Of a stretch of DNA of 35,000 nt, positions 1-10,078 are shown in pieces (positions within the stretch are counted from its first letter, which is position 1; the number at the start of each line of letters is the position of its first letter). Under the pieces are notes generated by a model. The model made no database searches and had not been told where the DNA came from. It was given only the letters and a program-made list of their open reading frames with translations. The stretch is taken from positions 501,542-536,541 of the forward strand of contig CAUYUJ010015726.1 of the NCBI GenBank assembly GCA_963575745.1, read 5' to 3'. The DNA comes from Prorocentrum cordatum (taxonomy: Eukaryota > Sar > Dinophyceae > Prorocentrales > Prorocentraceae). The position numbers and the translations under genes are program-made.

Positions 1-310
1 TCTGGCTAAGCGCCAAGACCGCTCAACTGCAGCCAAAGGCGACGCCTGCTGGCCAGCCACCTGGGACGAACGGCAGACTGGAAGTAGCCGAGACTCCGCT
101 CATGGACTTATACTCCTCGACAGCGCTAACCCATTTGAGCTGGGCCAGGCGCCCCCTGCTGCCCGAAAAGGGAGGCATGCGTTGATGTGCATTCCAACTC
201 CTTCTCAGCGGCCATGCCCCTTTCCATATGCAGGACATCCAAACTGAACTGGATTCCATCGGCGTCTCCCTCTGCGGTGAATTAAAGTTGACATCTCACT
301 CTTGAGCGGG
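1..310. other. unassigned DNA at window start
   Basis: Mixed-composition sequence with short overlapping open frames on both strands. None has a recognisable motif, repeated domain or convincing codon pattern. It ends where an AT/GT/GA microsatellite begins. I see no gene I can support. Confidence 0.5.
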
Positions 311-314
311 CTGT

Positions 315-452
315 GATATATATATATATATATACACACATATATATGTATATATATATATATAGAGAGAGTGTGTGTGTGTGTGTGTGAAACACATGGG
401 GGAGAGAGAGAGAGAGAGAGAGAAGGAGACATAGCGAGAGAGAGAGAGGGAG
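315..452. repeat. compound microsatellite (TA)n-(GT)n-(GA)n
   Basis: A run of TA dinucleotides with CA interruptions is followed directly by (GT)n near 370-388, then by two (GA)n blocks near 404-421 and 435-449. The overlapping open frames rich in Ser/Leu or Tyr/Ile are by-products of the repeat. Confidence 0.9.
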
Positions 453-1280
453 GTTGACGACGAAATGTGAGGGCGCGGATGGGGGGCTAACTGGGGATTG
501 AGCTCAAGCGGCGCGGGATCACGGGCGGCCATGCCTAAATCGAAAATTATCTTCGCGCTCTCAATCGCCCGCGCTAGCCGCGCCTCCACCAGCGTCGAGT
601 CGCGCGCCGTAACCCTCGCCGTCGACCTGCAGGTGCACGCAATGCAAGAGGGGAATCATACCTGCGCCCCGAGCCTGTCGTGCACGTGGGAGGTGCTCCA
701 CGGCTGAGGCTGGAGGCTGAGGTCCCCGCCTGTGCTGGGAAAGAGTAATCGTTGAGGCCAGCGCGAGCCTGAAGGCAGACGCTCACGCAAAAAAGAACTT
801 GCCTGGCCCCATCGACTTTTTCAGACAGGTTCCAAACTCTGGGGGGTGTCAGCCGAGGAAAGAACGAGCGAGCGTTCCGACGCCCGCCGAGGTGCCCCTT
901 CCTGGCCTGAGGGCCCCTGCTCCGAAGTGCGCTTTCCATCCACTGCGATTGCGCCGAGCCGTCGTCGCCTTGCGGATCTCCTCGCTGGAGACCAGCCCGT
1001 GTTCCTGTCGCAACGCGACAAAGGCCGCCATTAGGTTCAGAGGGCCACGGACCGAGCGCTGGGCTGTCCCAATGGCCGTCGCGAGCTCCAGCCCCAACTG
1101 GCCGCAGGAAGATGCAACGTGCTCAGACTGCTTGATAGGTCCAACCCGATCAACCGAAACTGGGCAGGACGCAGGCATCAACGGGTAAGGCGGATTTCCG
1201 AAGAGCAATTCAAAATAGTCAGTACATGCATCGAAATAGTTGGAAATAGTAGAAAATCGTCCCAAGACTATCTTTTAGAC
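453..1280. other. unassigned GC-rich DNA with a possible minus-strand coding relic
   Basis: On the minus strand an open frame runs from 1265 to 849 (138 codons). Its stretch at about 1140-930 reads like a helical protein segment, with Leu/Ala/Glu-rich residues and C/G-ending codons. I recognise no domain. The segment at 1243-1262 resembles part of the inverted repeat seen at 1499-1530 and 1702-1733. It could be an exon or a retroelement fragment; confidence is low. Confidence 0.3.
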
Positions 1281-1498
1281 TATTTTTGAAGAAGGGTGGG
1301 GGGCGCGCCTGGGGTGCCGCCCCGAAGACTCGGCCTTCGCGGGTGGGCCATGCGGCGGCGCCTTCGGAGCGTTGGGGCTGGCGCCGCCGCGCGGGGTGGC
1401 TTGGCGGGCCGCCTCGCGGATGTCCGGCGATGCTGGGGCGCCAGTCTTGGCAGCTGCTTCGGCATGAGGGGCTCCACCGCCCGAGCCTGAAGAATGTG

Positions 1499-1530
1499 GA
1501 TGGGCCAATTTTCCACCACCACTACCATAG
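1499..1530 (+). repeat. left arm of 32-bp inverted repeat
   Basis: This arm matches the reverse complement of 1702-1733 at 29 of 32 positions, counted by eye. The two arms enclose a (CTC)n tract. Confidence 0.85.
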
Positions 1531-1559
1531 GTAGGACGGGGGAGAAGGGAGGTTTGGAT

Positions 1560-1693
1560 GTCCTCCTCCTCCTCCTCCTCCTCCTCCTCCTCCTCCTCCT
1601 CCTCTTGTCCTTCCTCCTCCTCCTCCTGCCCCTCCTCCTCCTCCTCCTCCTCCTCCTCCTCCTCCTCCTCCTCCTCCTCCTCCTACCTCCTCC
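1560..1693. repeat. (CTC/TCC)n trinucleotide tract
   Basis: About 130 bp of near-pure CTC/TCC triplets with a few interruptions near 1607-1633. It gives poly-Leu frames on plus and poly-Arg/Glu frames on minus, which are not evidence of a protein. It sits between inverted repeat arms. Confidence 0.95.
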
Positions 1694-1701
1694 TCTCCTA
1701 G

Positions 1702-1733
1702 CTATGGTAGTGGTCGTCGAAAATCGGCCCATC
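1702..1733 (-). repeat. right arm of 32-bp inverted repeat
   Basis: Complementary partner of 1499-1530 with three mismatches. Arm-to-arm span is 235 bp. I could not identify a convincing target-site duplication outside the arms. Confidence 0.85.
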
Positions 1734-2582
1734 AAAGGTGCGGCATTGGATGCAGGAGCGGCCTCGACACTTGCAGTGCCGGCTGCGGGCGGCGTCGAAA
1801 CTTCGCCAGGACGACCAGCTGCATCTCCGCCGCCTCCGCGGACGTCGTCATCGCCATCACCTCTGCGTTTCTTGGCCTTGAGGAAGTCCTGTTGCGCATC
1901 GTGCGCTGCCTTGACCCCAGTGGCCTTTGACTTAATGTCGCTGGATAGCGTGGTACAACAAGCTTTGGTCTGTTCTACCATCTCATCTTTGCGACGTCGG
2001 GCTTCATCGAGATCAGACTGGACCACGTCAGCGAACTCAGCCAGGACGAACAACCCATCGTCGTCCACCTCCATCTCAATGAGACGGCCCTCGAGGATCT
2101 CAGTGGTGCTGACCGATGGGGTCGGGACCGGTGTGTTCTGGTCACCAGAACTGGCGACAGAAAGGTGGAGCTCCGCGATGGCAGCCTTGCAGTCGCGGCC
2201 ATGCTTGTCCACCTCTTCGAACGTCGACTCTAACTGAGTTCTCTGGTCGGCCAGTCTTTTCCAGGTCGTGTGCAACACGTAGTTTCTTGTCCAAGCGCTT
2301 CCCGAGTCTGACGATTTCCTTGTGAGCTGTATCAGCTCGCTGCTGAGGAGGAGCGGGCGCGGACATGAACTCGCCTAACTGCGTCTTAACCTGCTGCCCT
2401 GCTTGCCCGATTCCTCGCACAACTAGATGATCTGCTCGCTCGATGCCGGGCTTGTTGGGAGCGGACAGTGCACTGGCGGCGGGGGTAAGCTGCTGACCAG
2501 CTGCCGCTCCATCCTTTGCGCCCGTCGTGGTGCCGCCGTGAGACGGAAGCTGGGGTGCCCGAGCCAGAATGCCCGCTGTCAC

Positions 2583-3880
2583 CTAGCCGCTCTGACATGT
2601 CAGCGACAACAAGCTCAGCGATGAGAGGTTGGGTGCAAGCAGAGCGACCTGTCCTGAACCAGAACGGCTAACAAAGAGGAGAGGAGGAGAAGGGGGAGGA
2701 GGAGGAGGAGACGGAGGAAGAGGAGGAAGAGGAGGAGGAGGAGGACGAGGAGGAGGACAAGGACGAGGAGGACGACGAGGAGGAGAAAGCCAGGGCAACT
2801 GTCGAGTCTCAACTTCAGGAGCTGCGATTCTGGATCCTCCTGTTTAAAAATGTTTGTCTCCACTGGCTTGCGCAGTGGTAGGAACGCCTGATGGACCCTT
2901 GGCTGATCAAGACCCTGTGGGCCCGCTTCAGCTCGGAGCCGTTCTCCCCTGCAGTTCCAAAGCGAGAAGTTGGGCAAAATATTATGGCACGATGGCCCAT
3001 CATCTTCGTTTTCGGGTGACATGTCCGCGAAACAAAAAGCTACTGGTGCTTCTTCGCCCCTTGTGAGACAATCACGGCTGATCCACAACGATCACACACT
3101 CACACTCCCCCGCCCGATCCCCCGCTCCACTCTCCTCCCCCTCCTCAACTCGAGGAGGATGATGATAATGATGATGAGGAAGAGGAGTGGGGAAGAGGAG
3201 GCGGAGGAACAGGAGACGTGGAAGGAGAAAGGAGGGCATAGCAGGAGGATCAGGAACATTTGAGGTGGGAGGAGGAGGAGGAGGAGGAGGAGGAGGAGGA
3301 GGGTTAATGATGAGGAGTAAGGGACAAGAGGAGGAAGCAAGAACATGAGGTGGTGGTGTTCACTTCATCCTGGGAGGCCGGGGAAGGATGAAGGAGGGAG
3401 GAAGGGACGGCCGCCTGCCGCGTCCAGACTTGGTCGATGTCGCCCCCTCTGGCCAACACCTTGATGACCTCGTCCTGCCGGAGCAACCCCGCTGGGGAAA
3501 CCGAAGTCACCTCCTCCAGCTCCTCCTGCGTCCTCCTCCTCCTCCTCCTCCTCCTCCTCCTCCTCCTCCTCCTCCTCCTCCTCCTCCTCCTCCTCCATCT
3601 CCTCCAACCCCCTTCTCCTCCTCCTACTCTTGCTCTCCCCCGCCTTTTCCGTCACGTCCGGGCCGTCACGGGGGGATGGCTCAGGAGGGAAACGTTGACC
3701 TGGAATCGGCGGTACGTCGACGATCGATCGACAAAAGGCCCCCGAAAACGAAACCGCACGTTCCTGGGCGGGGTGGGCTGTCGGGAACCCATCGGCGATG
3801 AATGGGCGAGGGGGGGGTCCATGCACCCCCCCCCCCGTGGCCCCGAGCAATCAAGCCTCCGCCCCTCCCCGACCCCCCCG
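2583..3880. repeat. low-complexity region with GGA and CTC tracts
   Basis: Contains GGA/GAG-type tracts at 2683-2792 and 3262-3302, an imperfect purine-rich tract at 3155-3260, and a CTC tract at 3531-3597. The last encodes poly-Glu on the minus strand inside an apparent 161-codon frame (3850-3365). Intervening stretches, such as 2800-3150 and 3600-3880, are unique-looking but show no domain I recognise. All long open frames here draw their length from the triplet tracts. Confidence 0.8.
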
Positions 3881-6260
3881 CCCTCTAGGAACTCGCTTCT
3901 TGGGATCCCTCGCCCTACTGCTTGTCTCCCCAGACCGACTCTGATTTCCCGCCGGGCCTCGCTCGCCCCCGACACCCCAAGCAATCTCGGAACTCCATGC
4001 CTTACAATGTCTCGCCCAGAACCGACACTGACCCTCCACTAGGCATCCACCTCCCCTACACCTCGCGCCCTGTAGGAACTCTGTCCCTGGGCCCTCCCCG
4101 CCCTACAATTTCTCGCCTCGAGCCGACCCCCGCCTTCAGGGATCCCTGTGCTTTCGACCAGCACCGACTCTGAATTATCACCAGCCCCCCGTCCCATCCC
4201 CCGATCCACCCCGCCATCTGGGAACTTTTTCCTTGGGGCCCCACCAGATTATGTTCTTCGCCCAAAGTCAACCCTGATCCCCCAACAAGCCTCCACCCTC
4301 CCCCGACACCTGGTGGAAACTCCGTTCTCGGGGTCCACATGTCCTCCCCCAGACCCTACCCTAAACCCCACCCCCAATTCATCTGGGAACTCTTCTTGGG
4401 ACCAGCCGCCACGCAATTTCTCGCCCAGGACCGACCCTCACCCTCTACCAGGTCTCCTTCCCCCTCCCGCCCCTGCAATTTCTCGCCCAGAACCGACCCT
4501 GCCCTCTCACCGGGCCCCCACCCCTCGCCTTCTGGGAACTCTGTTCGCATGTCTTCCCAACCTACAGTTTCTCGCCTCGAACCGAGTCTGACCCCCCACC
4601 AATCCTTCAATCCCTCCACAAGAGCCTCCGCCTTTTGGGAACCCTGTTCTGGGGACCCCCGCCCACCTTACAATTTGTCACGCAACCCCCAACTCTGCCC
4701 CCACCAGCCCCCCCCCCCCCACCCGACGCTTCCCGTCATGAACTTTCCGCTCACCGAATTCCGCCCCCCCCCCCCCCGACCCCGCCCTCGACACACCCAC
4801 CTAGCCCCCGATCAGGGCCCCGCCTCTCCTGCTACCTCGCTCCCTCTGGGTACCCTCTTCTTGGGGCGCTCCACCGTGCAATTTCTCGCCCACAGCAACT
4901 AATCTTGAGCTTTCACTGGGCCTCCACCCTCCCCGATACCGCCCGCCCTCTGGAAACTCTGTTTCGGGGGCCCCACCCTGCAATGTAAAGCCTCGAACCG
5001 ACCCTGATCCTTCGCCAGACTCAACCCACCCAGAAGTTTCCCGCCCAAAACCAGCCCTCACCCCAACCAGGCCTCCCATCCTCTGACGCCCTCCGCTCTC
5101 TCGGACATCTGTTCTTGGGACTTCATCGCCCGCCGAATTCTCGGTCCGAGCTGCTCTCCCCCCTCCCCCGCCAGCCCCCCCCCTCTGCGAACTCCGTCTT
5201 TGGGTCGCCCCAGCCTATCATGTCTCAGCCAGAACCGCCCCTAATCTCCCCTCTGAACATCCCCGCCGTCTTGGAACTTATCTCTCCTGGGGCCGTCCTT
5301 ATGCCTCAATGACCTGTGTTGCTGGGGCCGCATCTCAATCGGCCGCTCGACATTCCCACGTCCGCTATCCACTTCTGTTCTTGGGCCCCCCCACCCTCTA
5401 ATTTCCCTGGCCCAGATCAGCTCTGACAATTTCTCGCCCGGAACCGACCCTGGCCCCGCACTGCGCCTCCACCCCGCCTACCTCCCCCGCGATCTCTTTT
5501 GCGCGAAACCAGCCCTGACCACTCCCACGCACCCGCAATCTGGGAACTCTGTTCTTAGGACCCCCGCGCCATGCAATCTCTCATGAAAAACCGACCTTGG
5601 CCCGCCGCAAGGCCTCCGCCCGGCCCGACGCCCCCCGCCCTGTGGGAACTCTGCCCTGCCTCCCCCGCCAATGGCTTCTCCAGAGCCGACCCCGGTCCCC
5701 TCGCCATAATCTCCGCCCTCCCCCGCCGCGCCCCCGCCCTCTTCGAACCCTGCCCTTCAGACGGACACTGCGCCCCCGCCTGGCCCCCGCCCCTTCCGGC
5801 GCCACCAACCATCTGCGAAAACTTCTCTTGGCCCCCCCCGCCTGGCAAACTCCTGCCCGGAACCGGCCCTGACTCCCGCCGAGCTTCCGCCCAACCCCGC
5901 CGCCACCTGGCAACCCTATTCTACGGCAGTCTGTCATGCAGACCTGGCCCTGCCCGCCCGCCAAGCCCCTACCGCCCGTGACCCCCCCCCGCCTTGCTGG
6001 AACTCTGGTCTCGCCCCCTCCACTCTGCCATTTCCCGGCCAGAAACAACCCTGACTCTTGACAGGCCCTCCCCCTTCCGACCCCGCGAGCCCTCTCGCGG
6101 GATCCTGCTCATCGGGCCGGCTTCCCTGCGACGTCCCACCCAGAACCGGCCCCCGGCCTGCCACTAGGCCCCGCCCTGGCCCTCCACCGGGCGTTCATCT
6201 CCGTCGACGCACCTCGCCCCCTGGGAACTCTGCTCTTGGGATATCCTGCTCGCGGCATTT
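3880..6260. repeat. degenerate C-rich tandem array, units of about 80-100 bp
   Basis: A recurring core can be followed across 2.4 kb: a CTGGGAACTCTGTTCTTGGG-like segment, then a CCCTACAATTTCTCGCCCAG-like segment, then an ACCGACCCTGACC-like segment, then Pro-rich C tracts. The first segment recurs near 3889, 4072, 4219, 4314, 4385, 4532, 4635, 4848, 4950, 5187, 5271, 5540, 5643, 5998 and 6221, among others. Units are strongly diverged and vary in length. Open frames on both strands are Pro- or Gly-rich by-products. Confidence 0.85.
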
Positions 6261-6360
6261 CCGCGCCCGCCGCCGGCGCAGTCGCCGCTCGGCGAAATCC
6301 GCCAGCCACGCCTCGCGTGCGCCGGCTCCGCGACGCTCGCCGCTGCAATCCTTCTCGGCC

Positions 6361-6475
6361 TTGTTCGTTTTGACAACTTCCCTGAATTGTTGACTGAGCC
6401 GCAATGACCGCCGGGAGCAACGCAGACGAGAACAGAACGAATTGTGCTCAGTTTACTTTCGCTCAATATATACAA
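6361..6475 (+). repeat. 115-bp block repeated at 12602-12712
   Basis: Shares a long, visibly similar stretch with 12602-12712 in the same orientation. It runs from a TTTTGAC..CTTCCCTGA start to a GTTTACTTTCGCTCAAT end, with one roughly 10-bp gap. Here it lies immediately upstream of the plus-strand RT relic. At 12602 it lies immediately after the 3' end of the minus-strand RT relic, so relative to the RT the two blocks are inverted. Non-coding terminal or pLTR-like sequence of a PLE is one reading. Confidence 0.7.
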
Positions 6476-7584
6476 TGAGGGAACTGCCATGACAGCAAGC
6501 GCGCCGACTGACGCGCATCATGAATCACCCTGCATTTGGACCGCCTCTACGTTCTACCGTTGCATGAATCAAGAGTTGGCCAACGTGTCTAGGAAGCTTC
6601 TTAAGCGTAACCTCCATGTTTCGTTTGATTCGTCACTCGTTGATTCTCTCGTCCACGCTCGTTTCATGCAGGTTGGTTCGTGTTGTAGTTTGGGCATCTT
6701 GCAGTCTGACATGTTTGCTTGGAAACGAATGCTCGACAGCATTGCCATCGATATTCCTGCCGATAAATGCAAGTCCCCCCTGGCTGTTTTATGCCCAAGA
6801 GGTTGGCAGGAGCGCGCGCGTGCTATCATGTGCTTTAGCAACAAAGTGTGCTCTCAATCGTTCCGGCGTTCTTCTGTGAACCGGCAACTTGAAGAGCAGC
6901 AGGGATATTTCCGCTACACTAGTATTTACTTCCCCCTGTTGCCAAACATGTGCACGGGTCAATCGATGTTTGGCTGAAGAACTGTGACATTCTCAAGAAG
7001 ATGCGGCCTGTGGGGTCTCATTATCATCATTGCTTGAAGCCTTTGTTTTCTCTTGCTTGTCGGGTTGCGAACTACATGTTGTCATGCATATGCCCTGATA
7101 GCATGTCCGTTTTGTCTGCTCGTCGCGGTCTCAATGTTGACGCCGCTGGTGAATTCAGCAGTGGTTTTGTTCGGGTGTTCGTTCCTTCGAGAAGGGGCAT
7201 TGTCAATTTCTTTAACAATGCACCTCATAATTTGACCTCACGCACGATCGAACGGCCCATAAAGATGCGGCGGGAAAAGATGTCCGGCATACGACCGTTT
7301 GTCAAGCTGCCACGCGTCACTCGCTGCGCCAGTCATTCCAGAGAGTCGCCGTTGCATTTTTCGCGGGGTTTCCGGGGCCATGCGAGGAATCTTGCCGCTG
7401 CGCAAAAAAACACCGAGGCCTCAATTCTCGTGTCGTCCCTGTCGGTTCTTGCGTTTTCAAACTCGCGGATTTGCGTCGCGTCATGCATATTGATCTTGCT
7501 AGTGGGTTAGTTTTTTTTGATTGTTTTTTTTTTCCCAACCATCCTGTGGTGTTGGGTCCTCGTTGTGAAGAGACGGTGGCCCGC

Positions 7585-7640
7585 GTCTCCTCTCCTCCTC
7601 TCCTCCTCCTCCTCTCCTCCCCCTCCTCCCCTCTCCTCCC
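7585..7640. repeat. pyrimidine (CTCCT)-rich tract
   Basis: Short CTCCTC-type tract leading into the 89-bp tandem array. No coding role apparent. Confidence 0.8.
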
Positions 7641-7654
7641 TGCGTTTCACCCAC

Positions 7655-8590
7655 CCAGTACAGCGTTTCGTGGCCCCATAGGGAGCTCCACCGAAGGCTC
7701 CAGTGGCTGCGTTCGCATGGTGGCCTCGGGCCATTTCGGCTCACCCCTCACGAGGATCGTGGCCCCATAGGGAGCTCCACCGAAGGCTCCAGTGGCTGCG
7801 TTCGCATGGCGGCCTCGGGCCATTTCGGCACACCCAGTGCGGCGTTTCGTGGCCCCATAGGGAGCTTCACCGAAGGCGCCAGTGGCTGCGTTCGCATGGT
7901 GGCCTCGGGCCATTTCGGCACACCCCTCACGAGGATCGTGGCCTCATAGGGAGCTCCACCGAAGGCTCCAGTGGCTGCGTTCGCATGGTGGCCTCGGGCC
8001 ATTTCGGCACACCCCTCGCGAGGATCGTGGCCCCATAGGGAGCTTCACCAAAGGCGCCAGTGGCAGCGTTCGCATGGCGGCCTCGGGCCATTTCGGCACA
8101 CCCCTCACGAGGATCGTGGCCCCATAGGGAGCTCCACCGAAGGCTCCAGTGGCTGCGTTCGCATGGTGGCCTCGGGCCATTTCGGCACACCCCTCGCGAG
8201 GATCGTGGCCCCATAGGGAGCTCCACCGAAGGCTCCAGTGGCTGCGTTCGCATGGCGGCCTCGGGCCATTTCGGCACACCCCTCACGAGGATCGTGGCCC
8301 CCACCGAAGGCGCCAGTGGCAGGGTTCGCATGGCGGCCTCGGGCCATTTCGGCACACCCCATGCGAAATCGTGGCCCCATACGGAGCTCCACCGAAGGCG
8401 CCAGTGGCAGGGTTCGCATGGCGACTCGGGCCATTTCGGCACACCCCTCACGAGGATCGTGGCCCCACAGGAGCTCCACCGAAGGCTCCAGTGGCTGCGT
8501 TCGCATGGCGGCTCGGGCCATTTCGGCACACCCCTCACGAGGATCGTGGCCCCATAGGAGCTCCACCGAAGGCCCCAGTGGCAGCCTCCC
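7655..8590 (-). repeat. 89-bp tandem array, about 10 units
   Basis: The unit includes GGCCCCATAGGGAGCTCCACC, GGCTCCAGTGGCTGCGTTCG and CTCGGGCCATTTCGGCACAC segments. The last recurs near 7730, 7819, 7910, 8000, 8090, 8180, 8269, 8345, 8429 and 8519, so the period is 89-90 bp with shorter units near the 8300-8450 end. The minus strand reads EMARGHHANAATGAFGGAPYG in one frame. Because 89 is not a multiple of 3, that peptide cycles through all frames, so a long repeat protein is not encoded. Confidence 0.93.
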
Positions 8591-8735
8591 TCATGGCTCT
8601 TAGAGCCCTCTCCTGCTTCTGCTCTTCGGTCAGGGGGGCGCCGTCCTCGTCGTCGTCGGCGCCCGCGAAGACGGCCGCGAACGTGCCCCTGAGCAGGTCG
8701 GGCCCCGGCGGGAAGTTGCGGCCACATCGGGGGCG
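8555..8735 (-). pseudogene. coding-like segment feeding into the 89-bp array
   Basis: On the minus strand 8720-8555 reads as an uninterrupted segment with strongly C/G-biased third positions. It begins NFPPGPDLLRGTFAAVFAG, continues through an acidic ADDDEDGAPLTEEQKQERAL stretch, and ends MREAATGAFGGAPMG. The final ATGAFGGAP is the same peptide that the 89-bp units encode in one frame. The array therefore looks like an expansion of the end of a once-coding segment. I do not recognise the protein. Splice sites or a start could not be fixed. Confidence 0.4.
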
Positions 8736-10078
8736 CGGGCGAAGATGTTATTCACAATTGCGGTAGTCACAACTGCGCATGGCTGGGTCTTTCGCCAAGC
8801 TAATTTTCTTGCCCCCCCCCCCTTTCCGGCAACCGAGCTGCGATTCCCATGGCGGGCATGGCCCGAGGCAGCCCGCTGGCGCCAGGTTTTTGCAACGCTG
8901 TGTGTTGCTGCATCGAATATGAGAGAGGGCGCCTTCCAGCGCCGTTCAACATCCCTGGGGTCAAACTGGTTAGCCAAATATTGTTTCGTTGGGTTGGCGG
9001 CGTCTTCGGCGTCGTTTGTTTTTGGCGCGCCCCTGGCCGCGCTGAGCTCGCGACAGACCCGCCTACTAAACTGCGCTGGGTGAGCGAGGGTGTCATATCT
9101 AGGGCTGAAGAGGCTGGGGCGAAGGCGATTGATGAGTTCGCTCCGTATTATTCTGGCGTTGTGCACTCTCGTATCACTTATAAAACTACCACGCGCGCTT
9201 CCGCCTCAAGTGTGAGGACCCGTCTGTCGTCAATGGTTTTGACGTCAATGTTCTGTCTGATAGAATCGCTGTGTCTCCTCGTTCTCCCAATGGTGATCGC
9301 GCGCTCGCGTGTTCTACTGTCCTGCAGCACCATCGGTCCAAGAGTTGGCCCAGCAACTGGCCGCGCTCTGAGAAGATGGGATATGCCCAAGGGCACGTCG
9401 TCAGTGCTGTCGACAGATGCCTTGAGACTGATGTGGCGAGACATGTTGCCAGTCTTCTGCTCGAACTTGCTTCTTTGCGTTATCCATGGCAAGTGATTGA
9501 AGGGGCAGTCGCCAATGTTTAAGAGGACTCATCCTTACCTCTCGCGTCTTGATGATGCTGTGCGTGCCGCTAAGCATGTGTGGGTTGCGACGAAAAACAA
9601 GCAATGCCCGTGCGTGTGTCCAAGTTCGCTTGTGCTCGTTGCGTTGCCCTCCTCGTCCTCTTCCCTCTTGTCCTCTCTTTTGTTTCACCTGCGTTGCTCG
9701 TTTATTGTTTCTCTTTTGCTCGTTTATCCCGTCCATGTGCGCGAAGGCCTTGGTGCGTTACCACGAGTGGCGTCTCTTCTAGCATTATCTTCCGTGCTGC
9801 CGAGATTGATGGTGATTGCTCATCCTCAGGCTTGCTCGCGCTTGCGTTTGCGAGCTGGAAACACGCATGCTCGCCGCTGTCGTGGGGCACTTTCAAAACA
9901 GCGGCCACTTGGTCACGCGTGCAAGGGATGTTTCGCTCGCAAGACGTTTGCCCCAGGACTTGGAATAGCGCGACAAATCCTTGGGAGAAGGAGTCCGGCG
10001 ACCTTCGCGACAAGAGCACAAGACGGTCCCCGAGGCAATTGTGGGCCCACCTGAGCTCTGATAGCGTCGATCACACAC

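Larger units (their letters stand above)
1281..2582 (-). pseudogene. probable retroelement ORF1-like coiled-coil protein, broken
   Basis: Reading the minus strand from 2582 down, a frame rich in Ala/Gln/Gly passes into a charged heptad-like segment with motifs such as HKEIVRLGKRLDKKLR. A frameshift near 2240-2280 moves it into a second frame beginning TTWKRLADQRTQLESTFEEV. That frame keeps predicted coiled-coil character to about 1860 and then a basic KAKKRRGDGDDD patch. The reading is split at 1733-1499 by an inverted-repeat-flanked CTC tract and can be resumed as an Ala/Pro/Gly-rich tail ending near 1280. Coiled coil, basic patch and low-complexity tail resemble first-ORF proteins of LINEs such as the one at 27339. 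No adjacent RT or endonuclease is seen here, so a decayed host gene is the alternative. No zinc finger was found. Confidence 0.42.
7509..8825. mobile_element. 1.3-kb insertion inside the plus-strand RT relic
   Basis: The minus-strand RT copy reads continuously through the place where this copy is broken (around 13728-13738). In copy 1 the two flanks, ending GTGGGTT near 7508 and resuming CCGGCAACC near 8826, are separated by about 1.3 kb. The inserted DNA holds a T-rich start, a CTCCT tract, an array of 89-bp repeats and a short minus-strand coding-like segment. I found no clear terminal repeats or target duplication, so the mechanism is unknown. Confidence 0.7.
6444..10054 (+). mobile_element. 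Penelope-like RT relic, plus strand (copy 1)
   Basis: The coding relic is spread over several frames. At 6970-7080 a segment reading KKMRPVGSHYHHCLKP matches the pre-catalytic RPI/V-G-S element of RTs. From about 7128 to 7508, and again from 8826 to 9847, it aligns with the minus-strand copy at 14115-12712. The catalytic motif-C equivalent at about 8985-9003 reads FRWVGGV in place of the expected DD, so it is dead. The later segment ending SLRYPWQVIE (near 9475-9500) resembles the post-RT RGYP-type thumb of Penelope-like RTs. The relic is interrupted at 7509-8825 by an insertion. The first 500 bp (6444-6977, 177 open codons) have no match in copy 2; I infer N-terminal element sequence. Family assignment rests on motif reading alone. 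Confidence 0.6.

Noticed and set aside
1280-2278. Single 332-codon minus-strand gene including the poly-Arg segment
   Set aside because: The poly-Arg part is the CTC tract inside an inverted-repeat structure; only the part upstream of 1733 looks protein-like.
3304-3510. Ankyrin-like peptide on the minus strand (DEVIKVLARGGDIDQVW)
   Set aside because: One short stretch with partial resemblance and no repeated units; not enough to call a domain.
6361-6475. Hammerhead ribozyme in the 115-bp block
   Set aside because: Such ribozymes occur in some PLE terminal repeats, but the CTGATGA core is not present in this block on either strand.
7655-8590. CRISPR array
   Set aside because: Units are contiguous with no unique spacers, and the genome is eukaryotic.
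7927-8727. 266-codon minus-strand frame as a repeat protein
   Set aside because: The 89-bp unit is not a multiple of three and the peptide changes phase in every unit; frame length follows from the repeat lacking stops.
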